Notes under the pieces: model-generated
The model's input: only the letters and a program-made list of their open reading frames with translations
What the model was told of the DNA's origin: nothing
Database searches by the model: none
Made by a program: the position numbers and the translations under genes
Part shown: one piece after another, positions 48,644 to 59,099 of the stretch
Position numbering within the stretch: position 1 is the stretch's first letter
How the letters are laid out: every line of letters starts with the position of its first letter
Source: Hybos culiciformis
Taxonomy: Eukaryota > Arthropoda > Insecta > Diptera > Hybotidae
Direction of reading: 5' to 3'
Length of the DNA: 64,000 nt
NCBI GenBank assembly: GCA_964007475.1
Contig: OZ023273.1
Coordinates: 28,631,557-28,695,556, forward strand

Positions 48644-48836
48644 TCATAGAGTACGATTCAAATCACTTGACCAATCCGTTATGCAAAGCTTTCCGTTTCC
48701 ATTACAAAAATCCATACAAAATTTAGGGGAAATTATATAAGAATAAAAGCTCATGCAATTTTGTATGGAATTTTGTAATGGAAAAGGAAAGCTTTGCATA
48801 ACGGATTGGTCAAGTGATTTGAATCGTACTATATGA
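48644..48836. mobile_element. Short inverted-repeat element (193 bp)
   Basis: The arms 48644-48723 and 48758-48836 are nearly perfect reverse complements (shared GTACGATTCAAATCACTTGA, CCAATCCGTTATGCAAAGCT and TCCATACAAAAT) around a roughly 34-bp spacer. No target duplication is evident. The palindrome reads almost the same on both strands, which produces a 67-codon frame of no significance. It is a MITE-like fold-back or a local inverted duplication. Confidence 0.85.
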
Positions 48837-50009
48837 CACAAGCCCATATATCCGTTGAATAAGAACTTTTGGGAAATACAAAAAAAAGAGTTGAAATCGA
48901 AATAAAATCAATTTTGAAATAAAATGTACCGGTTGCATCAGACTATAAAATTTTATAAGTTTATTTTTTGTTTAACTCTAAATCAAAAATAAATTTCTCC
49001 AGCATTAATGCGCCTTTGAAAATTGCGAAAAGAAATAACAATAACTTTTCCACCCAATTTAACTTAATATCAAATTTTAGGGGAAAAAGTAATAAAATAA
49101 TAAAAATATTTATTTTTCCGTTAAAAAGGAAATATAATATACTTATACATATAGTATATAAATGCATATACATATATTCTGTTATATCTGTGAGGAAAAT
49201 ATACTATAATACTATTTGCCAAATTTTTAGCACTAATTCTCTAGGTTTATTATATAATAAAATAAGTTTTATAATTATTATATTAACAAAGAAAAGCTCC
49301 TCTAAGAAGAGTTCCATTAAGAAGAGTTCCTGTGATATTTCCAATGATACTTAATACTTTCATTGTGAAGTTTTGAGCCATTCGTCTTCCATTTAACTTC
49401 AAATAGTTCCCGCTATGCACTTTAATAGTATATCATATACCCAATGCATTAGACCAAAATAATTTTTCCACCATTTTAATGCTGGATATAAATTTCTAGT
49501 TATCTGTAAGGAATAAAGGAGAATGATGCCTGCCTACTCTTCTTCTTTTAAATCTTAACAAATGTATTTTTTAGTTGTACAACTTTGAAATTGAATTAAA
49601 TTAGACTAAGCAATGTAAAACAAATCGAAAAGGATTTGCAAATAGAAAATAGATTAAAATTAAATAAAATATTGTATATATATTCTATATATATTGAAAT
49701 GTTTAATGTGTAAACAGGACATTATTTTATAATATTACAATCAAAATGGCTGAACAAACAGAATATTATTACATTATTTTATATGTACATAATTTTATGT
49801 TTTTTTTTTCAGTCAAGCTCTATATAAAATAAACCATAATCATTATCGTTATAATAAAATTGATATAATGGCAATATTCCAAATAAATGAAATTGGAAAA
49901 GATCAACCACTTATTTGTGACAATTTTCTAAAAATACTTGATCTTTGAACACAATTTATAAAATTAGTGTGAGTGCATAACATCTCCATCAATTTCACTT
50001 TCTTTTTAA
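48837..50009. other. AT-rich DNA, no confirmed gene
   Basis: A 128-codon plus-strand frame (48968-49354) is the longest after the retrotransposon frame. It is Ile/Asn/Lys/Ser-rich and ends in a KKSS repeat that reflects a local duplication (AAGAAGAGTTCC, 49300-49331). It has no domain and I treat it as chance. Confidence 0.45.
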
Positions 50010-50012
50010 GTC

Positions 50013-50639
50013 ATGTCAAAGGGAAAAACTTGTATTTGCACAGATAGCCTATCGGTTATAAACGCAACCAAAAATCCGACTAATAAAAATCCTACAATTA
50101 TCCAGATAAGAGATCTGCTTAGTAAATGGCCTAATAAATTGAGATTAATTTGGATCCCTGGCCACTCAGGTATCGATGGAAATGAAATAGCGGACCAAGC
50201 AGCCAAGTTTTCACTAATCAGTCCCATCCATTTAGAAAATAGCGAATTATCAGAAGCCGATGTAAAAAGAAAATTAAAAATTAAAATGCCAAACCACCTA
50301 GAAACTTTATCAATTTCCCACAACAATAGTAAAAAACTATATCCTGATAACTGTTCCAGAAAGCAAATTACAACTTTCATAAGGCTAAGACTAGGCCACA
50401 CAAGATTAACACATGAACATCTTCTATCAAACTCATCAACAGACCCGCCGTTCTGCAGCTACTGTCGTATGAATGTTACCGTGAACCACTATTTGGACAA
50501 TTGCATTTTCTTCTCAAAGCAACGTAAATCGAATTTTGATAATACTTTGCCGTCTGAAATACTCAAAGACATTAACAAAAAAAATATTATAAAAATTAAT
50601 AAATACGTAAAACAAACAAATATGTACAATAAAATTTAA
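50013..50639 (+). pseudogene. Retrotransposon pol C-terminus: RNase H plus zinc knuckle
   Basis: This 208-codon frame is the C-terminal end of a Jockey-group LINE polyprotein. In full elements RNase H removes RNA from the RNA-DNA hybrid during target-primed reverse transcription. The visible part starts in the middle of RNase H: CTDSLSVI holds one catalytic Asp (D11), and WIPGHSGIDGNEIAD holds His51 and the last Asp (D61). The two N-terminal acidic residues of the active site are missing, so the enzyme part is incomplete. After a linker come FIRLRLGHTRLTHEHLL (122-138) and a C-X2-C-X7-H-X4-C knuckle (C148, C151, H159, C164), a pairing typical of these elements. The frame has no internal stop, suggesting a fairly young insertion. 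ATG at 50013 is only the first in-frame Met, not a native start. A minus-strand frame over 50006-50401 is its shadow. Confidence 0.9.
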
Positions 50640-50880
50640 CTCCTTTAAATATGTAATATAAAATGAGCTCTCCAATTATAAAAAAAAAAAAAAATTTCAA
50701 CATACCCATATCCATAACCCTTAATCCAAAACTATCATTAAATTTCCCATCCATCAAAAATATAAAATAATAGTTATAACATAAATAGGTTCTAAGGCCC
50801 TAGCAGCTAAGATCCAGATTTAAGAATTTGTTTGTAATTTATTATAATAAATTCAAATAAATAAATAAATAAAAATAAAT
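50013..50880 (+). mobile_element. 5'-truncated Jockey-like non-LTR retrotransposon
   Basis: The 3' end of a LINE: an intact frame for the C-terminal RNase H and zinc-knuckle region (50013-50639), a 3' UTR of about 240 bp with an internal A run, and a terminal tail of AAAT repeats (about 50853-50880). An in-frame TAA lies just before the first codon, so everything upstream (ORF1, endonuclease, reverse transcriptase) is missing. That is the usual outcome of incomplete target-primed reverse transcription. The exact 5' junction and a target duplication could not be fixed by eye. Confidence 0.85.
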
Positions 50881-51124
50881 ACTTTAATATCATAGCTATA
50901 CATGTATATAAATAAGTTGGTAAAAAATAGTGTAGTATAATTGTACCTACTATAGATATAATAAATAAAAATTTCAAATAAGACAAGAATAATTAAGATA
51001 TTCAATATAGAGCTAATTATGAACTATGCCGTCTTTTAAGTTTATAAAACTTTTACAACCCTCATAAAAAAAATAACATTTTTGAAAAATTAAAGATATA
51101 TTTGTATCATAGCTCTAATCTCGG

Positions 51125-51144
51125 TGATGGTGATGATGATGATG
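51125..51144. repeat. (GAT)n-like microsatellite
   Basis: GATGGTGATGATGATGATGG is a short imperfect GAT/GGT repeat. Confidence 0.85.
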
Positions 51145-51702
51145 GTAACGATTTCAAGGATATTTTATTTTATTTCATTTTGTTAAAGAAGCATGCGCAG
51201 CATATAATTCTATCTCATTCCATTACTCTTATATTATGAATTATATGTGTTTCTAGAATTTTTAATGGAAATTATAATGTTTATAGGTATGGTAATGTAT
51301 AACATGTATATATATTTTTTTTGTATGGTATTTTGTCAAGACAATTTTGAAATATAAATAGAACCAATTTGTATATAAATTATGAATAATTTTATGATGC
51401 GATGATAAATATTTTTATAACTCGAGGGATGAATTTATTCTCTAGAATAAAAATAAATTTTTCATTTTAGGAAATATTGTAATTTTTGTTTTTTTTTGTT
51501 TTATTTTATATAGCATCTTGAAATAATTAAATTACATAAATGTTTTTTTTCTTGAGCTTGTGATTTATATGGCTTAATTTTTACTTTTGTGAGCTATGAG
51601 CTGATTAGAATATTACAATCGCGTTTTATGTTTTCCAGTTTAAGGATAAAACCAAATTTAAATTAATTTTGATAAAGTCTATAAACTTTATTTTCTAACA
51701 CT

Positions 51703-51785
51703 TAGTAATCGTTAATATTTATCTGCGTAGTAATCGTTAATATTTATCTAGTAATCGTTAATATTTAGTAATCGTTAATATCTGC
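51703..51785. repeat. Tandem repeat, TAGTAATCGTTAATATTTA, 4 copies
   Basis: Copies start at 51703, 51728, 51749 and 51766. The core is conserved, and the spacing shrinks (25, 21, 17 bp) by loss of the trailing TCTGCG segment. Confidence 0.95.
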
Positions 51786-52674
51786 TACTTAACAGTTAAA
51801 TGTACATATTATTTTACAAGAATATATGTTTTTAATATAATACTCAAAAATAATTTTATGTTACAAAAGTTTACGAAAGCTGATTAGCGTGTTAAATCAA
51901 CCAAAATAAATTATTCGATTAAAGAAAAGATATAATTTAATAATAACAACGTTACCTCATTAATTTGGGATTATAGATTACTATTATTCATACAATAATA
52001 ACGAAAGAGTTATTGACTAACTAATTTAAGAAAAACAAAGACTCCTTCAGCTTTTATGTTTATTTATATTGAACAATATTAATGTTGCTGGTTGGCAGAA
52101 TAAAACAGGGTACGGAAGAAAATATAAAATAATGTCTTTAATTGAATTTTAACTCATTATTGTGCTTATAAAAATGCATATACCTATATGTTATTCATAG
52201 TTATTCATATAATGTGAGATGATAGAATGAATGAATGAATGCATATATATATAATAATTGTGTAAGATATACTCATAATAGAGGAATATATTATTTAATT
52301 CTTTGGAAATAAATATTTAATTTTGTATTTCCTTCAATAAATTGCTTCTAATTTTCAAATTCACAGCAATAAATTGTCTAGCTTCTATGAAAACAAATAA
52401 AAAAATTTTAATTTATTTTTTTATTCTTATCACACTCTATTTTAATTTTACTTTAATATATCGCACGTTTCAATTTATTGTTTAAATCCATAGTTACTAT
52501 ATGTTATATGCTTATATGTAGAATGTAAACATATATCTATCTTGTCAGTTCGTCAAAAAGATAAATAAAAGATGTGAATATAACATAAATAATCGAGTAG
52601 AAATTAATTTCCAAGAAAAAGACATTTACATCATGTTAAATTAAAAAAATAAAAATTGACTTTTATTAATATAG
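51786..52674. other. AT-rich DNA, no gene seen
   Basis: Nothing is recognised. If 52675-52754 is an exon, this would be intron. Confidence 0.4.
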
Positions 52675-52754
52675 TGGTACTGGCATACGATGTAATGGGT
52701 TGTAAAGCAGAGTTGTGTGCTATTACAGAGTTTGATTGGCATACTTGCACACTG
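52675..52754 (+). CDS. Candidate internal exon, Cys-rich peptide
   Basis: An 80-bp block with clearly higher GC than its surroundings is bounded by a pyrimidine-containing TTTTATTAATATAG acceptor and a consensus donor, GTAAGT (GT at 52755-52756). Only one frame is open. After two bases completing a split codon (phase-1 intron before), it encodes 26 residues beginning VLAYDVMGCKAELC and ending TEFDWHTCTL, and finishes in phase 0. Three Cys and one Trp in 26 residues are very unlike the Phe/Ile/Asn/Lys peptides of chance frames here. The hydrophobic-strand-then-GC pattern could be the end of an extracellular domain such as F5/8 type C, but that is a guess. No partner exons were located, fitting a gene with very large introns. 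Confidence 0.45.
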
Positions 52755-53040
52755 GTAAGTCATGACAATAATAATAATGCTCATCAGAGACAGGGACTAC
52801 ATTTTACCGATCTGATCTAAAAAAGAGTCAGCACTTTTAGAGAAATTTAGAATTTTAGAAGAAGTTCAGATGTATTTTTAATTTTTTTATTTATTTTTGG
52901 TTTTAGTGAATACTTATTTTGAACTCTGTGACTCAATTTCCTGATTTGTATTTTAACAGAAGTCAAATACTATGGTGGATGGGGAAATATTTTTAAATAC
53001 AAAGAGTGGAAAGTTAGTGAATTCATGTTTATAAAATAAA

Positions 53041-53083
53041 CATGTAGAAACACTTCGAACACTCATGTAGAAACACTTCGAAC
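53041..53083. repeat. 23-bp tandem duplication
   Basis: CATGTAGAAACACTTCGAAC occurs at 53041-53060 and 53064-53083 with no mismatch. Confidence 0.95.
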
Positions 53084-54133
53084 GCGTCAAAATCATTTTC
53101 AAAACTATTTTCAATTTTTATACCAATGTTGAAAATGACTTTTTTTAAAACAAGCTAAAGCAATAAATTGTTGAAAATAAAATCATCTGGCAATAGTAAT
53201 GGCAAGAATAAATGGAGGAAAAAAAAATTATAAAAGAGTCTTAAAATTTAAATAAAAATATTTTCGCTAAACGCGCGTAATTTTTTTTTAAGTATAAACA
53301 TCTAAAATGTAATATCAATAAAATTTATTAAGACTTAATTTGCATTAATATTTCCAAATAATCGTTAAAATTGATAATAAAAATAAAAATTTCTTGTTTT
53401 TAGCATATTATATTTAATATTAAAAATTGCTTAATCTGTTATATTATATGAATTTTTAAATAAAAGAAATAAAAGGTAAAATAATAAAATTTAAACACTA
53501 AAGGATGTGATATCCAGCAGTTTGAAAACGAAATTAAAAAAAAAAAATTAATGTTCAAACATATTATTGTATATAACATAGTATTGTATATATATTCAAA
53601 CATATAGTATTGCATATAGGTATGTATATGATTCGCTGTTTTATTTTTGTGAAATCTCATCGGAAATCACTTAGATCCTAATAAATAATCCACAAAATAT
53701 CTTAATATTATAAAAAAAAAAATATTTTTTTGTTTTATTTTAACAATTTATTTTGATTTTTCTTTTTACTTTTTTAAGAATAATAAAATATTAAATTTCT
53801 CTGTCGTTAAATTTTTTATTTTGTCTTTGTTACGTTTATTTCCTTCATGTCGTTAAATAATGGTACACCCACCCTGTTTTAGAGAAGCAATGGGGAGCCT
53901 AATGTCCACCCAAACATTAATTGCTCTCTTTTCTATTTTTGATTGTATATTAAAATAGAACCACAACAAATTAAGCTATTATTGAAGTTGAAGATAATTT
54001 TTTTTATATTTGTACTCAGGATCGCATTAAGCTAAAATTAGAAGGTCTGTAATTTTTTTACTTTCTATTTTGTTTTTAGAAAAACTAAATATTATACACA
54101 AAATGATATTCGTATGAGTATTGTTATTTTAAA

Positions 54134-54310
54134 ATGAATTTATCATTAATTAAACGTGGTTTGCAACCAATTAAAGATCTCCCTTATACAAAAACCTGTT
54201 TACTACCACAAGATTATTTAAATCATTCATACTTAATGTTGCCAACTCTCGGACCCCAAAAAGCAATTATAAAGCTGAAGAGCAAAAAAAAAATTTTTTT
54301 TTTAATTTAA
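54134..54310 (+). CDS. Short coding-like frame, unrecognised
   Basis: This is a 58-codon frame whose first 48 residues (starting MNLSLIKRGLQPIKDLPYTK) are better balanced than chance AT-rich peptides, with Pro, Gln, Leu and Gly, followed by a poly-A/T end. A strong pyrimidine tract ending in TTTTTAG lies at about 54078, but the sequence between has stops. It could be an exon piece, a repeat fragment or chance. No family is recognised. Confidence 0.15.
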   Translation: MNLSLIKRGLQPIKDLPYTKTCLLPQDYLNHSYLMLPTLGPQKAIIKLKSKKKIFFLI

Positions 54311-54489
54311 ATATTTTAGAATTTAGACGATGGTTTCGTTTCGTAACTTCATACTTATGAATTCTTTGCAGTCAGTTTATGAATTCTTGCGTTCAGGTAC
54401 AATAAGTTGAGAGAGACCTTGGGAATTGGTAAACAGAAAGCATTGAGAATTGCGAGTGATAATTCAATAATGTCGATGTGATTGTAAGT

Positions 54490-54648
54490 ATGCGTCTTTT
54501 AGTTCACATTCGCTCACGTATCTTGTTAAAAGCAGTATACAGCTTAAGAACTGTCCTTCCAAAAACAGAACGATGTGCATCACTAGTAAGTAAATCAAAT
54601 TCCTTTACACTATATAGGGCCCTGCTATATGCGTTAATGCTGGCTTAA
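54490..54648 (+). CDS. Short coding-like frame, unrecognised
   Basis: A 52-codon frame from ATG (54490) to TAA (54646-54648), GC-richer than its surroundings, encodes a basic, Leu-rich peptide beginning MRLLVHIRSRILLKAVYSLR. A consensus-like donor (CACTA/GTAAGT) at 54579 and an AAAAGCAG acceptor-like site at 54535 lie within it, in a frame that would also allow a 45-bp exon. No family is recognised. Confidence 0.15.
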   Translation: MRLLVHIRSRILLKAVYSLRTVLPKTERCASLVSKSNSFTLYRALLYALMLA

Positions 54649-57600
54649 AAAAAAAATTATACGTACAATATATACAAATAGAAGTGATTAGTTATAAAAA
54701 TAATTTATAACTCTAAATATAGTTTTTAAAGACATTGAATTTAAATTTAATAATTGGCGTCTCTTAAAATATATTTAATTTGATAAAATGGTGGTGATTT
54801 GATACTTTATTCAAAACATAATTACTTTTATTTAATAAAAAAAAAAATTTTTTTTAATTTTGATATCAAACTGTTTTATGGTATTTTGGTCATTTTTATT
54901 TAGTTTCACTGTGGAATAATTTATGTATGAAAATATTTTGAAAATGATATTATTTTTTTTTTTTAATATTTATGTTAAAAATCCTATAAAAGAAATAAAA
55001 GATTATAAAAATTTAGAATTTCAACTTAAAAAATAAAAAAATTCAATAATTTGACTTTAAATTTACATAAAAATAACTTAATTGCCTGAACTAAAACAAA
55101 AAAGGTTTAATGAGCAAAAAAAAAAAGAATAACAGAACGAAATAAGATATTCGTTCAATTTCCGCATTTATCAATAATCGTGTATCAATAAAATTTATTC
55201 AATGAATGTGTCATGTATTTGTGTTGAAAGTTTCACTATGTAGTTATTTGGGTATATAGTGGTCCCATATATAAAAAATGAAGAAATAAATTTGTTATGT
55301 GTTAATTTTTATTTTAAATCTTTAATAATTAACATCTTAAAGATCGACATGGGATTACCCTTTGGGATCTCAAAAATTCTTTTTTAAAGAATAAGAAATA
55401 AGAATAATATTAGAAATTTGAAAAGAGATCAAATCAAGAATCATTAGCGATCAAAAGATTAGAAAAGCACTAAAAATCTTACTTATCTTAAATATATACT
55501 ATTCTATAGTAAATTTAGTAAACTTTAGTAGTCTATAGTAAACTTTATTCTGTCAAGATTGATTTTTTTTTTCATGACAGACAGTTGTAATAGCTTTGTA
55601 ATAGATATTTATATCTTTAGATATTAGATACTTATTCACTTTCAAAATATTTACTATGAATATAACACGAAATATTGTTTAAATTTTTGGGCTACATAGT
55701 TAGTCCACATACTTAGTGTTTAAAAAAAAAATCGATAGCAAACTATAATATAAAACTAATAGATTTTTTTTTATATCATTTAATTTTAATGAAAACAATA
55801 TCCATAAACATATATTCAATCCAATATCAAGCGTTATAAATATACGTAATTAATTGCTCTTTATATAGTTTTCTTTAGATATCAAATTACTAACATTCTC
55901 TTTTCCTATATACGCAATAAAATTAAAATAATAATTTTTTTTTTTTATTTTGGTCTTCAATATAAAATACCCATGTATCTGCTAGTTTTTATGCTCAGCT
56001 CATGTAAAATTATAGACATTATAGTCGTATTTTAATACGAGACTTCATAAAAAATTTTGATAGCTAAATTTATTCTTTGAATATTTTTTTTTATATTCAT
56101 ACATATAAATGTATATTTCTTTATCTAAACAAGTGTGTCATTAAATGCAAGCAAAATGAAAGGAAGACTAAAACAAATGTTAAATTAATTCAGATTTAAT
56201 CTTTAAATTAAATTATTTCTGTTTATGATTTTGATAAGAACTCATTTGAATTTTTATTGGAACGCACATTAAATATATCAAATTACTATTTAAAAAAAAA
56301 AAAACAAATTAATAAACAGAAAAAAATATATATAGTACACTGCAAAAAAAAAAATGAACAGAACTAATATTTTGTATTTTGTATTTCGTATTTTTATTTT
56401 TGACAATTTTTACTTAAATATATACATTTATTATTTTTGTAGTAAAGTTACACTTAGTAAATAATGATTACAATCAGTTACTATTTAATGTATTTGTACG
56501 TAAAAGTACATGTATGGATGCATGAAAATTTCTATAAAGTTTCCATTTATGTGCGACGCGATTATTTTATCTAAATGCTGAAAAAAAACTTCTCACTTCA
56601 TCTTCAATTTCTTCAGTTCATTGCAATATAATTCGCTAAAGACTCATCGTTGTCGAAAAGTTATAATGAATGTTTTTTTTGAATTTTAATTGTATCCAGA
56701 ATTTTTTCTAAGTGTAATTTTTATTAAGATCATACATTTATTAGTATAGTTTTAATTTCATTCCTATAAGCAAAGATATGGCTTGTGTGTTTTATGTGTT
56801 TAATAAATAAAATAAAATAAAAAAAAAAAAAAAATTTTTATTTTTTTAAGGTCACTGTTTTTATTAGTGTCAATTTTAATACATTAATTTTTCTCTGATA
56901 TTTTGGTATTTGGAAATCATAAAATTATTTATTTGAAAATAAATTGTTTTGATTTGATTTATTTCATTTGCCACTTTACCATAAACGGATTAAAAATAAT
57001 TATGTGCTTAAATAAAGCTTAAAAGCTTTAAAATTTTACCTAATATTGTATTATGTTTCTATTTTTTTATAATCTGTCATGGTAAATTTATTTGAGATCG
57101 AAAAATAAAATATATATTTTTTTTTTTGTTGATTGGGAAGAAATTGTGATTTTGGTGATTATACACATAAGTTAAAAATTAAGAATCGGAAGCTAAATAT
57201 TTAACATGGATAAGTGATAATCAAAAGCATTTAGGTCGTAAGTTAAATTTTCCATTTCTTTAATGAATTAGTGAGAATAAAAAAATTACTTTACTATTTG
57301 ATAATTGTAATTGGAATGACCACTAATTTACAAAATATATCCTTGATTTTTTTTGAAAGGAGCGACTATGAGCTAAAAGTTTTAATTACCGTATCAAAAA
57401 CAGTTTTATCTCCAAATATCATTACATTGAATGGGTTTTCTATCCTTTGCGAGCATTAGGATAATCTTTAGATGAAAAAAACCATTTTTTTTTAAATCAT
57501 TTTAAATTTTTTTTTTTTTTTTTGGAACCGATGAAGTCCTAGTTTTTTTTCAACTCATAGCTACTCTAATTCTCACAATAATCTTATTTCAAACAATCAT

Positions 57601-58061
57601 TATACATGTTTAAGACATAATCAAATAACTTGTACAATTAAAAAGATTGAATTCTAACTCATAAAAACCTTTGACTTTTTTAAAACTACTGAATTCTGAT
57701 TCGCATAAAAGTTGAATACATTTATTTAATATCAGAAATCCAAAAATTATAATATTATGTATAAAAAATTGTAAAATAACGAATAAATCTAAACTATTAA
57801 ATTATTAAAGAATCAATATAAGAAAAAACTATAAAGTAAAAACACACCATAATCCCAATTTGACCATATTTGTTGTGAAAGCATATTAAATTAAATTGCC
57901 ACTTAAAATTAGAACAAAAACTCACAAAATACCAAAAAAAGAATTAATTGAATGGAGAAAAAGGGAAGACATTTTTTTTTCATAAAAAATAAAGCAAAAT
58001 TTTTGATATTATAATATTTTATAATCAAAGTGAAAATTAAATGAATAATATTCTTATGTGT
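54649..58061. other. AT-rich DNA, no gene seen
   Basis: No gene is supported. Small tandem copies of CTATAGTAAA...TTTAGTA lie near 55500-55550, and long A or T runs are common. Confidence 0.45.
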
Positions 58062-58160
58062 CTAGGAGTTAAAACTGTTGTGATGATGCTGTCTCAGAGC
58101 CTTTTGGATTAATTTAGATTCCAATTAAAAAATTAAGAATTCAATCAAACAACTATTAAT
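58062..58160. repeat. Direct repeat, copy 1 of 2
   Basis: This block (CTAGGAGTTAAAACTGTTGT, then GATGATGCTGTCTCAGAGCC, TTTTGGATTAATTTAGA, and AATTCAATCAAACAACTATT) recurs at 59021-59099 with only about three substitutions. This copy carries an extra 20 bp near 58118-58137, itself a partial duplication of its AATTAA flank. Confidence 0.95.
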
Positions 58161-59020
58161 GAGACGATTTTCCTGCAATGGTTAACTCAGGATCAAAATT
58201 TATTCAGTTTATGACTTACAATAGTCATTGCTTATAGTTTAACATTCAATTTCTGATAAGCTTTGAAGCTTCTAATTATTTCATTAAAGTTTGTATTGTA
58301 AGTTCTTGGGTTATGTGATGTTTTGAACTATAGTTTACATTTTTTTTTTATAAATTATACTTTAAATTATTTTCGAAAACGTATTTTAAAAGGTTCGTGT
58401 CAGAGTCCAGTGCCAATAGTTCAGGAATCGTTTACTGGTGTACAGCAAAAAAAATTATGTGATCAAATTAAAAAGAAGAAAAATAGACCTATGTATTTTA
58501 AAATGATTATTTTCCTCAACTTCCATATAAACTATTTATAAACTATTTAAATAAAAAAAAAAATAAAAATTTTTTTGTAACAAAAGAGGACTTAAAGTCC
58601 AGTGTTGGAATAAATACATAACGAAAATGTCTCATTTATTCAGATTTAAATTCCCTGAACACCTTTTTTTTTCAAGAATAAAAAAGAATTATTTTTTATT
58701 TTTTCAAAGAATTGAAAACATTATCATCTTTTTCTTTATTTAATTTTTTTTTTTTGCCAAACAGGAGATACAACTTAAGTTGTTTAGCAAAAATAACAAC
58801 CAATTCACACCTTTTCAATAAAAATTACATTAAAAATTGGAAAAAAAAAAAAAATAGATACCAATAATATATTCTGAATTTATAAAAAAAAAAAACCATA
58901 TTAAAACTGAATTGTCACTATTTTTCTATACAATAAATTTACTGAAAAACAAATCCAAACTATGGGTAGATCATACTTTGTAAATTAATTGTTTTCTTCT
59001 TTATTTTGATTTTAAATAAA
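58161..59020. other. Spacer between direct repeats; coding-like patch inside
   Basis: The 860-bp interval is AT-rich. A patch at 58390-58500 (GGTTCGTGTCAGAGTCCAGT) gives a short frame with SCQSPVPIVQESFTGVQQKK that is less biased than chance frames, but no family is recognised. No terminal repeats of an LTR element are evident. Confidence 0.4.
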
Positions 59021-59099
59021 CTAGGACTTGAAACTGTTGTGATGATGCTCTCTCAGAGCCTTTTGGATTAATTTAGAATTCAATCAAACAACTATTAAT
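59021..59099. repeat. Direct repeat, copy 2 of 2
   Basis: This is the second copy of 58062-58160, in the same orientation and 959 bp away, without the extra 20 bp. High identity in otherwise fast-drifting AT-rich DNA implies recent duplication or constraint. Confidence 0.95.

Noticed and set aside
48968..49354. 128-codon plus-strand frame
   Set aside because: It is Ile/Asn/Lys/Ser-dominated with a KKSS tail from a local duplication and no domain. Frames near this length can arise by chance at this AT content, and the opposite strand is open too.
50006..50401. 131-codon minus-strand frame
   Set aside because: It is the antisense shadow of the retrotransposon RNase H frame on the plus strand.
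58062..59099. An LTR retrotransposon with short LTRs
   Set aside because: The repeats are too short, lack TG...CA ends and enclose no gag or pol sequence.
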